Shown piece after piece: positions 43,164 to 51,903 of a stretch of DNA of 64,000 bases. The notes beneath the pieces are model-generated. The model saw only the letters and a list, made by a program, of their open reading frames with translations. It searched no databases and had not been told where the DNA came from. Numbering within the stretch: position 1 is the stretch's first letter; every line of letters begins with the position of its first letter. A program made the translations under genes and the position numbers. The DNA is from DATAXV01 sp036272915 (GTDB lineage Bacteria; Chloroflexota; Dormibacteria; Dormibacterales; Dormibacteraceae). The DNA lies in NCBI GenBank assembly GCA_036272915.1, contig DATAXV010000097.1, forward strand, positions 1 to 64,000, in the 5' to 3' direction.

Positions 43164-45386
43164 TCAGCTCGGGCTGGTCGAAGCCGCGATCCGCGAGGCC
43201 GAGGTGCCCAGACCGGTGGGCAGGAAGCGGAAGTCCCCATTCGTCTCCCGGGGCTGATCCCGGCGGAGGTCCGACTCGGCGTAGCGATGGGTCGTCCGGT
43301 GCCACTCCAGGATGCCGGCCATCCAGTCCTTGAGGTTGGCGGCGCGCCGGACGATCGCGGCCCGGACCGCCCCGTCGATGCCAGGCCCGTCGAGCAGGGC
43401 CGGCAGATCGTTGGCGAGGAGGTGCTCGAACTGGCGCATGCGGGCGGCCATCAGGTCGGCGACGACGTCCCTGGCCATGAGCCGGTCGACGCCCAGGAAC
43501 CTCTGCACCACGAGCACCAGGTTGTGGAGCTCGCCCTCGAACTCGACCTCCTTCTGATAGGAGAAGAGGTCGTTGGTGAAGCCACCGTAGTCCTGGGCGG
43601 CCGTCTCCATCTCCCGCACGACCCGGTGCCGCCGCACCGCATCGGGTATGACGACCGGATCGGCGAGCCAGCTCAGGCTCATGGTCAGGTCGGAGCCGAA
43701 GGTCCGGCGCCGCATCTCGACGTAGTCGACCGGATCCGGGATCCGGTTCAACGCCTGGTTGGCCAGCTCCCACAGCCAGCTCTGGGTCATGTCCTCGATC
43801 GCCCCGCGGAAGAGGCCACGCGCGGGAGGACTCATCGGCTCGGCGGTCCGCTGCCAGAGGTCGGCCAGGCCCGCCTCAACCGGGTTCTGCGGCGGCGCCG
43901 CCCCGGTGCCCTTTAGATCGAGAGGCATGAACATGGGCAGCCGCTGAGTCTGGAGCCGGGCCGCGGCGAGGTTGCGCGTCGAGCCGAATGCCCGGGGGTA
44001 GAAGTCGTCGGCGTAGGTGCCCCAGGTCAGCCACAGGGCGCTCAGGTCGACCTCGTCACCGCTTCCGTCGGGATGGATCATCGCCGCGCAGTTGGCGAAG
44101 TCGTAACCGGCGAAGGCCTTCTCGTCCCAGATCCGGGCCATCCCCGCCTCCGGCGCCGGCTCGAGCATGCCCATCCGGCGCGCCCACTCCAGCGCGTGCT
44201 CGCGGGCGCGGCTCAGGTGCGGGCTGACCTGGACCGGGTAGGGCATCGGGAAGTCCGGCAGCGGGAGGTGGCCCACCGGCTCGAACGGAACGTGGGCGTG
44301 CCGCTGAAGCCGCCGCTGCAATCCGAGGCGGGAGACCGAGCGCGCCAGCCCATCTGTCGACGCCAGCGTCGGCTGCGAGCCCGCCACCTCCTCGTTCATG
44401 TACCGGCTCGACCGCGCGTGCCACTCGTGGCCGCCGGCCTGCCAGTCCTGAAGGCCCCTCACGTACGCGGCGACGCGTGCCTGCTCGTCCGCCGATGTGG
44501 CGTTCTCGGCGAAGAGTGTCGGGACGTCGGTGAGCGCCGTGTCCTCGAACTGGTGCAGCCGGGAGGTCAGGAGGGTGTTGACGAGATCCGCGGCCTCCTG
44601 CGTCGAGCAGCGGAAGAAGCGCTCGAAGACGAGGACGGCGTTGGAGTTCTCGCCCTCCTCCTCGACCTCACGCTGGTAGGAGAAGAGGTCGTTGCGCAGG
44701 TGCACGCCGTCGGAGAAGGTGTCGGACAGCACCTCGATCGACCTCGCGCCGGCCAGCGTGGCCGGGATCTCGGCCTTCGACGCGAACTCGACCAGGTTCG
44801 CCGACCAGGGCGCGCCGCCGACCCGCCGCCGCATCTGCACGTATTCGATGGGATTGGCGATCCGGCCCTGGTCGATGTTCTCGAGCTCCCACATCGACTC
44901 GACCATGAGGTTGTGGGTGCTGTTCGTGAATCGCGTGCGCCAGTCGGGCGACATGGAGGGCACGGTCCTGGCCCAGAGGTCCGCCAGCCCGGTCTCGGCG
45001 GGGTTGGTCGGCTCCGGCGCCATCTCCCCGTCGGCGGTCATGAGCAGCTCGAGGTGATCGAGGTACTCCTGCGCTCCGCGCGGATCGTGGCGGTACTTGA
45101 ACTGCTCGAGGAAGTGGTCGTCGAAGAAGAAGACCCAGACGTACCAGTCGGTGATGAGGTCGAGGGTGGGCCCGTCGCAGTCGGGATGGGTGTAGGCGCA
45201 CATCAGGCCGTAGTCCATCCGCGTCAGGGCATCCTCGTCCCAGACCACGCCCCCGCCTGGCTTGGGCGCGTCGAGCATTCCCGCGGTCCTCGCCCATTCC
45301 ATGCTGTGGCCCCGTGCGCGCTCGACGTTGGGATTGAGCCTCGCCGGGTACGGCATGTAGAAGTCGGGCAGTCTGAAAGGCGGCAT
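43164..45386 (-). CDS. geoA: Two-domain germacradienol/geosmin synthase
   Basis: Protein of 740 aa from the ATG at 45386; a GTG two codons earlier is also possible, with GGAGGAGG upstream of both. Domain 1 (about 1-330) has the Mg-binding DDHFLE at 89-94 and NDLFSYQRE at 232-240, the aspartate-rich and NSE motifs of class I terpene synthases; domain 2 (about 375-720) has DDFYP at 460 and NDLFSYQKE at 605-613. The tandem layout is that of geosmin synthase: the first half turns farnesyl diphosphate into germacradienol, the second converts it to geosmin. Geosmin synthases are best known in streptomycetes, myxobacteria and cyanobacteria. Confidence 0.92.
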   Translation of the reverse strand: MPPFRLPDFYMPYPARLNPNVERARGHSMEWARTAGMLDAPKPGGGVVWDEDALTRMDYGLMCAYTHPDCDGPTLDLITDWYVWVFFFDDHFLEQFKYRHDPRGAQEYLDHLELLMTADGEMAPEPTNPAETGLADLWARTVPSMSPDWRTRFTNSTHNLMVESMWELENIDQGRIANPIEYVQMRRRVGGAPWSANLVEFASKAEIPATLAGARSIEVLSDTFSDGVHLRNDLFSYQREVEEEGENSNAVLVFERFFRCSTQEAADLVNTLLTSRLHQFEDTALTDVPTLFAENATSADEQARVAAYVRGLQDWQAGGHEWHARSSRYMNEEVAGSQPTLASTDGLARSVSRLGLQRRLQRHAHVPFEPVGHLPLPDFPMPYPVQVSPHLSRAREHALEWARRMGMLEPAPEAGMARIWDEKAFAGYDFANCAAMIHPDGSGDEVDLSALWLTWGTYADDFYPRAFGSTRNLAAARLQTQRLPMFMPLDLKGTGAAPPQNPVEAGLADLWQRTAEPMSPPARGLFRGAIEDMTQSWLWELANQALNRIPDPVDYVEMRRRTFGSDLTMSLSWLADPVVIPDAVRRHRVVREMETAAQDYGGFTNDLFSYQKEVEFEGELHNLVLVVQRFLGVDRLMARDVVADLMAARMRQFEHLLANDLPALLDGPGIDGAVRAAIVRRAANLKDWMAGILEWHRTTHRYAESDLRRDQPRETNGDFRFLPTGLGTSASRIAASTSPS

Positions 45387-45572
45387 ACGCACGTCCTCCT
45401 CCTGGACGAATCCCCACAGCAGCAGCGGCCTCCCAGCGTACGGGAGGGTCCGTCCGCCTGCCTACCCCGCTGAGCTGGCGGAGGGTCGGGAAGGAGGGGT
45501 GGCGGCCGAGTCCGCGGGGACCACCACCCTCGCCCGGATCAGGGCGCCGCGACGGGCGCCCCGGAAGCGGGC

Positions 45573-45782
45573 TTAATGGCCGAAGCCGTCGTCGTCCGCC
45601 GATCGCCCGTCGACCTTGGGTTCCTGGGGCGGCTCGGCCGGTAGGCCCCTTCCTCCCAGGCCCCCGAAGAACGCCGTCTCAATGGGCGTGCGGCCCGTCG
45701 TCGCCTGGAGGAAGGCCCTGTCTCCGGAGCGCCTGGCCCTCTTCTCTTCGTCTGATATCTCGTCTGTACCCATGGCCGCCAT
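45573..45782 (-). CDS. Small hypothetical protein
   Basis: Possible 69-aa protein, or 66 aa from a second ATG at 45773, reading GTDEISDEEKRARRSGDRAF, LQATTGRTPIETAFFGGLGG and a charged, glycine-rich tail. No family is recognised and no ribosome-binding site is clear, but the codon pattern is plausible and the sequence is less arginine-rich than shadow frames here. It lies just after the ThyX remnant on the same strand. Confidence 0.35.
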   Translation of the reverse strand: MAAMGTDEISDEEKRARRSGDRAFLQATTGRTPIETAFFGGLGGRGLPAEPPQEPKVDGRSADDDGFGH

Positions 45783-45825
45783 CAAACCCGACCGGGGCGG
45801 ACGTTGAGCGGACGGTGTCGGGACA

Positions 45826-46116
45826 CCCCTTCCGCCATTTCGGGATCCACGCACCGTCCTCCACCGTGTAGTCGCCGAAAGGGGCCGGACACTCCGCGCG
45901 CATGATCGTGCCGATCTTGCCGAAGACAAGCCGGATCTCCTCCTCGGCGCCGGCCGCGGTCCGCGCCTCGATCGTGTATCGCAGGGTGCGGACGTTGGCG
46001 GTCCAGAGCACGGTAGTGGCCATGCCCTCCGGCGCCAACCTGCGCATGAACGAGGTCTTGTGCTTCTTCTTGGAGAAGTCGCCGCCCTCATCGTCGAGGC
46101 CGAAGGGCTTGGCCAT
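45826..46116 (-). pseudogene. thyX: ThyX (flavin-dependent thymidylate synthase) C-terminal remnant
   Basis: The frame carries KHKTSFMRRLAPEGMATTVL, WTANVRTLRYTIEARTAAGA, EEEIRLVFGKIGTIMRAECP, APFGDYTVEDGAWIPKWRK, which is the C-terminal half of ThyX including the RTxxGAEEEIR region that contacts FAD and dUMP. The N-terminal half with the RHRxxSxNExSxR motif is missing; only a short unrelated stretch precedes it. After WRKG the frame drifts with no natural stop until 45679. It cannot be functional alone, so another thymidylate synthase must exist elsewhere in the genome. Confidence 0.75.
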
Positions 46117-46822
46117 CCAGGGCCGTGAGGAATATCCGCGAGAATCTGGCGCCAAGGGGAGCGGCCGAGCTGGACGGGCCGGAGAAGGAACACGGGGACC
46201 GATGACCGTCTTCCTCGCGATCGGAGAGGCGGCCGGGACAGTGGTGATATGCGCAGCGGCCCGGACCGATCAGTTGGACGGTTCCGCCGCAGCTCCCTGG
46301 GCACCGAAGGCGATCAGCGCCCCCTCAACGCACGGATGACGGCGACCAGGCGGCGAGCGCGGGCATCGCTTCCCATCGCCAGAAGGAGCAGAGCGGTCAT
46401 ACAGAGCACGCGGGCCACCTGGCGGCAGCGGCCCAGTGGTCGATAGCATCGGCGAAGGCACCACCACCGATCCCGGCCAGCACCAACGCAGCGCGGACCA
46501 TGATCGGGGCGCTCACCCTCGCCAGTAGACCCAGAGGGTGGCGGGCAGGTCGATCAGCTGGTCGAGAAGAGACCTCAGCCACTCGCCCCGGCTCTCGGCC
46601 ATCGCCAGGCTCGCCAGCTGCTCCGCTTGGAAGCACCCCCGGTCCGCCCTCGGCAGGAACGCTGCAAGGAGGAGCAGCACTCCCTCAGACAGGTACCGAG
46701 GAACGGGGCTGGTGCCCCAGTGGCTGGGCGGTGCTGCAGCGATCGAGGCGGCGGCGGCGGTGACGGTCCTATTGGCCGCCAGACGCGCTGGCGCGGGCAC
46801 GTGAGACGTTGACTCGCTGCTG
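46117..46822. other. Gene-poor stretch with degenerate coding fragments
   Basis: 706 bases without an intact gene. On the minus strand short protein-like pieces occur in different frames: VLLLLAAFLPRADRGCFQAE, GEWLRSLLDQLIDLPATLWV near 46513-46700, then MVRAALVLAGIGGGAFADAI near 46430-46502, then LLLLAMGSDARARRLVAVIR near 46330-46400. They suggest one or two decayed membrane-protein genes, but I cannot assign them. No tRNA or repeat is seen. Confidence 0.35.
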
Positions 46823-47107
46823 GTGATCGGGGGCGGCCGCCTCCGTGGGATCATCACCGCTGGCGACATGGTGCAGCGCATCGCTTCTGACGCTGAGCCC
46901 GACTGCGCCACCATCGGCCCATGCATGACACCGGATCCGACCGTCGTGGCGTCGGACGCAGAGCTCCCCGAGGCGATCGAAAGGATGCTCGAGCGGCACG
47001 TCCATCACCTTCCGGTCGTTGACGGGGAAAGGGTGGTGAGCGTGCTCAGCGCGGCCGACCTGCTCGACGCCGGCCGGGAGCCGGCGGCAGCCACCGGCGA
47101 GCGCTGA
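46823..47107 (+). CDS. CBS-domain protein, N-terminus apparently truncated
   Basis: Protein of 94 aa from a GTG without a visible ribosome-binding site. It contains the end of one CBS motif (LRGIITAGDMVQRIA) and a complete second one: MTPDPTVVASDAELPEAIER, HHLPVVDGERVVSVLSAADL. Normal two-domain CBS proteins of this type are about 140 aa. Upstream, DVDSLLVIGGG continues in frame, but a TGA at 46802 separates it from LLAARRAGAG, which looks like the missing helix. It may be a broken Hrp1-type protein, a class regulated by DosR in mycobacteria. Confidence 0.55.
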   Translation: MIGGGRLRGIITAGDMVQRIASDAEPDCATIGPCMTPDPTVVASDAELPEAIERMLERHVHHLPVVDGERVVSVLSAADLLDAGREPAAATGER

Positions 47108-47120
47108 GCTACCGGACGCC

Positions 47121-48626
47121 TCAGGTGCCCGCGAGGGGTATCCGGCAGGTGATCGTAGTGCCCTCGCCGGGGATGGAGGCCACGTCGACGCCGCCCCCGA
47201 GCGCGTGGGCGCGCTCCTTCAGGTTTCGAAGGCCCCACCCGCTGTTCGTCCGCTCGTCGATGACGAAGCCCCTCCCGTCGTCGTCGACCTCGAGCACGGC
47301 GTCCAGGCCTTCCTGACGGAGGGTGATGCGGCAGGTGGTGGCGTGGGCATGCCGGGCGACGTTGGAGAGCGTCTCGCGGACCAGCTGGGTCAGATCGGGG
47401 CTCCTCACCGACAGCCGCGACGCGGTCACCGGATCGATGTCCAGGGCGCAGGCGACCCCAGCCTCCTCCTCGAGGCGCTCGGCCAGCTCCTGGAGGGCAC
47501 GGCTCAGGTGACGGTCCGCAGCGAGCTCCGGACGCAGACCGAAGATGTAGTTGCGGAGGTCCCTGATGACCTCGTCGATCTGGCCGACGACGTTGTTCAG
47601 GCGCTCCTGCATCGCGGTGCTGGTCGAGACCTGGGCCATGGCCTGGAGGTTCATGCCGACGGCGAACAGCGCCTGGATCGCGCCGTCGTGCAACTCCCGG
47701 CCGATCCGCTCTCGGTCCTCGACCAGAAGCACCTGCTGGAGATCGTCCCTCACGCGGGCGAAGTCCAGCGCCACCGCGGCCTGGGCGGCTAAAGGCTCCA
47801 GGAGGGTGGCCTCGTCGGCCGAGAACGAACCGCCGCTCTGGGGTCCGATCAGCATGATGACGCCCGGATGGCCGCTGGCCGAGGCGAGTGGAACGACCAG
47901 GGCGGGCCCCGATAGGGCGGGATCGTCGAGGACCTCAGAGGCCTCGGCGATCTGGAGAGCCGCGCCGGCCGGCGCGAGCTCCCCCTCGGCCTCGAGCCGG
48001 AGCGCCATCAGCGCCCCGCGGCGCGGCCCCGCTGCGGCGCGTGCGGTCAACCGGCCGCCACCGTCGGCCTCCACGGTGAGGAGCACGGCATCGGCGGCGC
48101 CCGTCAGCGCGCGGACTCTCTCCACCACCAGGTCGCATAGGTCCTCGTCGCTCGACTGGCGAAGGACGGCCTGGGCGACGTCGAGCATGGCCTGGACGCG
48201 CTCCTCCTGACGCCTCCGGCCGGTGATGTCGCGGACCGAGGCGACAACGAGCCTCCTGCCCCCGATCTCGGCAAAGCCCAGTGAGATATCGGCCGGGAAC
48301 TCGGCCCCGTCCCGCTTGCGGAAGCGGATGTCGAGGTGCGAGCCCATGGGCCTGACCGCCGGCTGGCGGTTGTAGTGTTCGCGGTGGGCGACATGCTGCC
48401 CGCGAAGGCGGCCCGGAACGAGCAGATCGACGGACATTCCCTCGAGCTCCTCTCGCGAGTACCCGGAGATCTCCTCCGCCTGCCGGTTGGCGTACGCGAT
48501 GGTTCCCTCAAGGTCGACGACGAGGACCCCGTCCGGCACCGCGTCCAGCAGCTGCGCGACCGCCTCATCGCGAATGACCGATCTGCCTTTCACCTGGTCG
48601 CGATAATACTGGCCTCCCTCCCCCAC
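47121..48626 (-). CDS. Sensor histidine kinase, PAS-GAF-HisKA_3-HATPase
   Basis: Protein of 501 aa from a GTG; the true start may be slightly inside. Residues about 22-135 are a PAS domain (AVPDGVLVVDLEGTIAYANR), 145-292 a GAF domain, 295-365 the HisKA_3 dimerisation helix with phospho-acceptor His313 (IGRELHDGAIQALFAVGMN), and 400-500 the HATPase with RETLSNVARHA, DDDGRGF and GWGLRNLKERA. No membrane segment, so it is cytoplasmic and likely senses a small molecule or redox state. It is divergent from the DosR-like regulator over a gap holding DosR-like boxes, and it most likely phosphorylates that regulator. Confidence 0.92.
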   Translation of the reverse strand: MGEGGQYYRDQVKGRSVIRDEAVAQLLDAVPDGVLVVDLEGTIAYANRQAEEISGYSREELEGMSVDLLVPGRLRGQHVAHREHYNRQPAVRPMGSHLDIRFRKRDGAEFPADISLGFAEIGGRRLVVASVRDITGRRRQEERVQAMLDVAQAVLRQSSDEDLCDLVVERVRALTGAADAVLLTVEADGGGRLTARAAAGPRRGALMALRLEAEGELAPAGAALQIAEASEVLDDPALSGPALVVPLASASGHPGVIMLIGPQSGGSFSADEATLLEPLAAQAAVALDFARVRDDLQQVLLVEDRERIGRELHDGAIQALFAVGMNLQAMAQVSTSTAMQERLNNVVGQIDEVIRDLRNYIFGLRPELAADRHLSRALQELAERLEEEAGVACALDIDPVTASRLSVRSPDLTQLVRETLSNVARHAHATTCRITLRQEGLDAVLEVDDDGRGFVIDERTNSGWGLRNLKERAHALGGGVDVASIPGEGTTITCRIPLAGT

Positions 48627-48646
48627 TCCAGCAGGCGGGAGTCCCC

Positions 48647-48680
48647 GGGACCTTGGTCCCCCGCGAAAGGGGACCTTTGG
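48647..48680. promoter_or_regulatory. Tandem DosR-like boxes between kinase and regulator genes
   Basis: GGGACCTTGGTCCC at 48647-48660 is a near-perfect palindrome whose arms match the core of the mycobacterial DosR box (TTSGGGACTWWAGTCCCSAA). A second half-site GGGACCTTT begins at 48670, 23 bp away. Both lie between the divergent kinase and response-regulator genes, so autoregulation by the DosR-like protein is likely. Confidence 0.6.
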
Positions 48681-48723
48681 CGGTGTCCACGAACGCCTCC
48701 GGTGCGCGACTATGGGGAGTTAG

Positions 48724-49407
48724 ATGGCCGATCAGAGAGTGCCGGAGAATGCACCGAGCCGGGTCCGGATCATGCTCGTGGACGATCACGAGGTGGTCAG
48801 GGACGGGCTCCGTGCACTCCTCCAGCCGATGAGCGACATCGAGGTCGTCGCCGAGGCCGGCTCGATCCGGGAGGCGCTGGTCCAGGCCGAGCGCACCCAG
48901 CCCGACGTGGTGGTCATGGACGTCCGGCTGACCGATGGCAGCGGCATCGAGGCGACGCGCGAGATCAGGGCCCGGCGCCCGAGCACCCGCGTCCTGATGC
49001 TCACCTCGTTTGCCGACGACGAGGCCCTCTTCGCCTCGATCATGGCCGGGGCCAGCGGCTACGTGCTGAAGCAGTTGCGGGGGTCTGAACTGCTCCACGC
49101 GATTCGAACCGTGAGCGACGGGCAGAGCCTGCTCGACCCCGCCGTCACCGCCACCGTGCTCGAACGCCTACGCAGGGGCAAGAACCTGCTCAAGGACGAG
49201 AAGCTCTCGCGGCTGTCCCCTCAGGAGGAGCGGATCCTGAGCATGATCGCCGAGGGGCTCACGAACAGGGAGATCGGCCAGAACCTGCACCTGGCGGAGA
49301 AGACGGTGAAGAACTACGTGTCCACCATCCTCTCCAAGCTGGAGGTGGCGCGCCGCTCCGAGGCCGCTGCCTACCTCGCCCGCCACTCGAGGCTGCCCGG
49401 CAGCTGA
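48724..49407 (+). CDS. NarL/LuxR-family response regulator, DosR-like
   Basis: Protein of 227 aa. The receiver has the acidic pair Asp20/Asp21, phosphorylation site Asp66 (VVVMDVRLT), Thr94 and Lys116. The HTH (about 160-220) reads EGLTNREIGQNLHLAEKTVK, NYVSTILSKLEVARRSEAAA, strongly reminiscent of DosR/DevR (LAEKTVKNYVS). The protein should bind boxes of the type seen upstream. With the neighbouring kinase it forms a two-component pair; CBS and DoxX genes on either side resemble members of the hypoxic response regulon. Confidence 0.92.
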   Translation: MADQRVPENAPSRVRIMLVDDHEVVRDGLRALLQPMSDIEVVAEAGSIREALVQAERTQPDVVVMDVRLTDGSGIEATREIRARRPSTRVLMLTSFADDEALFASIMAGASGYVLKQLRGSELLHAIRTVSDGQSLLDPAVTATVLERLRRGKNLLKDEKLSRLSPQEERILSMIAEGLTNREIGQNLHLAEKTVKNYVSTILSKLEVARRSEAAAYLARHSRLPGS

Positions 49408-49549
49408 GCCTAGGCGCGGTGGGGGCCGTCCCGACGAGTTCTACTTCGCCTCCTAGTCATCGGCACCGATCGGGGCCTTGCCCGGAACGTGCTCGACGGT
49501 CCTCCTCTCCCACCACGCCCGTCGGGAGCCGGAGGGGTCCTGCCCTCGC

Positions 49550-49563
49550 GGGCCGATAGTCCC
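49550..49563. promoter_or_regulatory. DosR-like box upstream of the DoxX gene
   Basis: GGGCCGATAGTCCC at 49550-49563 agrees with the core GGGACTTTAGTCCC at 11 of 14 positions. It lies 161 bp upstream of the DoxX start at 49724. Similar elements control DosR targets in mycobacteria. The match was judged by eye, and in GC-rich DNA chance matches occur. Confidence 0.4.
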
Positions 49564-49723
49564 CCCGGCCAGGGGCCTCCGGCATATCCACGAGCGGGTC
49601 GTGTGGCCGCTGTGGGAGAGGGGTGCCCGGACCGACGATCAGGGCATGGAAACCGCAACCAGGACCCAAAACCCAGTCAGAGACCAAACCGCAATCAGGA
49701 CCAACTCAGGAGGATCGTCAGCG

Positions 49724-50266
49724 ATGCGCACCCCTCGCCTACAGACCCTGTTCGTCTCGTTCGTCCAGGCCGCCATCGGGTTCGAGTGGATCAAGGCGGG
49801 CTGGGAGAAGATCACCGACCCGGCTTACCTCTCGAGCATGACCGGGACCCTCGGCGCCTTCGCGGCCAAGGACCCCTTCGGTTGGTACAAGAGCTTCCTC
49901 ACCGGCGTCGGCATCCCCAACGCTCACGCCTTCGGCGTGCTCGCCGAGTGGGGCGAGCTCCTGGTCGGCCTCGCCCTCATGGTTGCGGCGGCACTGTACC
50001 TGATCCGGCTGCCGGCCATGATCAGCGGCTCGGTCAGGTCGATTGCCCTGGTCAGCCTGGTCGTCGCTGTCTTCATGAGCGCCAACTACTGGTTCGCCGC
50101 CGGCTACCTCTCCGTCTCGACCGACGGCCTGAACATGCTGATGGCCCTGATCGAGATCGGACTCGCCACCGTTACCGGTGCCTCCGTCCTCGCCGCTCTC
50201 CGTGGGCGGGCGGTCGAGCCGGCGGCGAAGGTCACCGACCGGGCTGGTCATGCCGCGGCGGCGTGA
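49724..50266 (+). CDS. DoxX/DoxD-family membrane protein
   Basis: Protein of 180 aa from the ATG at 49724, preceded by AGGAGG. Four membrane segments are seen, with QAAIGFEWIKAGWEKITDPA near the start, GVLAEWGELLVGLALMVAAA and FMSANYWFAAGYLSVSTDGL, as in DoxX/DoxD proteins (small subunit of thiosulfate:quinone oxidoreductase and related oxidoreductases). It probably takes part in membrane redox chemistry. An ATG at 49646 is an alternative start but lacks a ribosome-binding site. Its place after the DosR-like regulator with a box upstream suggests control by that system. Confidence 0.8.
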   Translation: MRTPRLQTLFVSFVQAAIGFEWIKAGWEKITDPAYLSSMTGTLGAFAAKDPFGWYKSFLTGVGIPNAHAFGVLAEWGELLVGLALMVAAALYLIRLPAMISGSVRSIALVSLVVAVFMSANYWFAAGYLSVSTDGLNMLMALIEIGLATVTGASVLAALRGRAVEPAAKVTDRAGHAAAA

Positions 50267-50409
50267 CCGGAGCCCCCTGTCCGATCCGGTTTCCTACGGG
50301 TGCTGCCAGGACCTGGCGGCACTCGTCTTTTGCGTGGAGGGAATCAGCCAGGCGGGTTGACGCGTACACGTCTACAACATGGTCCCCACAAGTTATCGAT
50401 TACGGGACC

Positions 50410-51192
50410 TTACCCTGACGCGGTGCGGCATCCGGACCACTCGGGCCATGGCCGTCTAGTTCGAGACTGCACAGGGCCTGGTGTCCGATCTCGGGTTGCC
50501 GGGACTGTGACGTTCTCCCGTCGACGCGTGGATCCAGCTGTGATCCCTCCGAGGAGGTGTTTGATCGCGAGCACGGTAGAGGGGAATGTGAGGTCAGGAG
50601 CTGGCTCAGCGGCCGGCGAGGTGTGCGGGGAAGAGTTGATCCAAATCGTCTGTAGCCCGGCAGATCTGCCGCCGCCCACATCAAGGTCAAGGCTGTCGCC
50701 GATCATCCAGCCCAGGCGGAGGTCTCGCACTCCACAGCGCTCGGCGGCCTGTTGGAAGATCCTCGGGCCAGGCTTCCGGATGCCGGCATCGCCCGAGATG
50801 CACCATCCGCGTACGACCAGGTCGAGGCGGTTCCGTCGGATCTTTGCCAACTGGCCATCAGCCTTCCCGTTGGTGACGATCCCGAGTCCCCACCCGTCGC
50901 GGTCAGGTGATTCCAAGGCCTGGAGCACGCCGGGCCAGCAGTTGCATAGCTCGGCGACTCGCAGCCGGTAGTGGTCCCAGAGCTTCTCGACCGGCTCGGC
51001 CGGTTGGAAGTACTCGCGGATCCGGAGGAAGAGGCCCTCCTTGGAGCCGAAGTGGGAGGCCTTTGCGTCCAGCAGCCAGGGTACGGCCTCGCCGCTGAGT
51101 CCGTGATCGTTGGCGGACTCCTCAGCCCAGGCGGCATAGGCCGTCTCGTGATCGATGAGGGTGTCGTCGAGGTCAAAGAGCGCGAGGCGCAT
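50410..51192 (-). CDS. HAD-superfamily hydrolase
   Basis: Protein of 260 aa. HAD motif I is LALFDLDDTLIDHETA, motif II GIVTNGK, motif III RKPGPRIF with its lysine and motif IV GWMIGDSLDLDVGGG. A helical cap lies between motifs I and II. The tail after about residue 215 is arginine-rich and unusual. The substrate is a phosphomonoester of unknown identity. Its 5' end overlaps the 3' end of the small upstream gene by 20 bp, which indicates coupling. Confidence 0.85.
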   Translation of the reverse strand: MRLALFDLDDTLIDHETAYAAWAEESANDHGLSGEAVPWLLDAKASHFGSKEGLFLRIREYFQPAEPVEKLWDHYRLRVAELCNCWPGVLQALESPDRDGWGLGIVTNGKADGQLAKIRRNRLDLVVRGWCISGDAGIRKPGPRIFQQAAERCGVRDLRLGWMIGDSLDLDVGGGRSAGLQTIWINSSPHTSPAAEPAPDLTFPSTVLAIKHLLGGITAGSTRRRENVTVPATRDRTPGPVQSRTRRPWPEWSGCRTASG

Positions 51193-51457
51193 CTACCGCA
51201 CCCTCCTCCTCATCAAGCAGGCGGTTGAGGTCGAGCACCGCGTCCCACCAGTCGTCGGCCTTGGGTGAGAGCTGTTGCACTTCCCTCGCGCCTTCCACAA
51301 CCTGGAGTAGGTACGCAACGTCCGCGGCACTGACGTCGCCGGTCTGGCCAAAACGCTCCTGGATCGCTGCCCATCTCCGCATCGGCTCAGTCTCGGGTCG
51401 CTCTATTCGATCGTCAATCAGATCGCCGCGCTCCGCCGCGGTCATTTGCGTACTCAT
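51173..51457 (-). CDS. Small hypothetical protein coupled to the HAD gene
   Basis: Protein of 94 aa, mostly helical and acidic: MTAAERGDLIDDRIERPETE, MRRWAAIQERFGQTGDVSAA, DVAYLLQVVEGAREVQQLSP, KADDWWDAVLDLNRLLDEEE. No family is recognised and no membrane segment is present. Overlap with the HAD gene suggests translation coupling and a shared role. The start ATG has no strong ribosome-binding site in view. Confidence 0.5.
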   Translation of the reverse strand: MSTQMTAAERGDLIDDRIERPETEPMRRWAAIQERFGQTGDVSAADVAYLLQVVEGAREVQQLSPKADDWWDAVLDLNRLLDEEEGAVDAPRAL

Positions 51458-51533
51458 CCCGCATGCTGATGCGAGCCATTCAAAGGTTGCTCTCTAGGGC
51501 GGATGTCCGCGGAGTACAGGAAGGAGTTCTGAA

Positions 51534-51893
51534 ATGGCGCTGTATGTGGCTTTGTGTTACTACGACCGCGACCGGTACTGGGACGAGCCTCCCGAGACCG
51601 AGTTCTCTCCCGAGTACACGGAGTTCGCCCGGCGGGCCACCGAAGCGGGGGTGATGCGCGGCGGTGAGGCCCTTCACCCGGTGACCATGTCGACGACCAT
51701 CACCGTTTCGGGCGGCAAGGGCGGGGACCTGATGGTGACCGACGGACCATACGCCGAAGCCAAAGAAGTGCTGGCCGGCTACTTCGTGCTAGAGACAGCC
51801 GATCTTGACGAGGCGATCGCCTGGGCGGCCCAGATCCCGGCCGCGTGGAGGGGCAAGATCGAGCTCCGCCCGATCGCGCCACACCACGCCTAG
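51534..51893 (+). CDS. YCII/DGPF-domain protein, ECF42 partner
   Basis: Protein of 119 aa preceded by AGGAAGGAG. It shows the family hallmarks FSPEYTEFARRATEAGVMRG, GEALHPVTMSTTITVSGGK, DLMVTDGPYAEAKEVLAGYF and VLETADLDEAIAWAAQIPAA. The DGP(Y/F)AE motif defines DGPF proteins, which are almost always encoded beside ECF42 sigma factors, as here (the sigma gene starts ten bases after its stop). The mechanism by which DGPF proteins act with the factor is not settled. Confidence 0.88.
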   Translation: MALYVALCYYDRDRYWDEPPETEFSPEYTEFARRATEAGVMRGGEALHPVTMSTTITVSGGKGGDLMVTDGPYAEAKEVLAGYFVLETADLDEAIAWAAQIPAAWRGKIELRPIAPHHA

Positions 51894-51903
51894 GCGTCCC
51901 CCC

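Noticed and set aside
50402..50416. GGGACCTTACCCTG as a third DosR-like box
   Set aside because: Only one arm matches and it lies between convergent gene ends, where an activator site would have no target.
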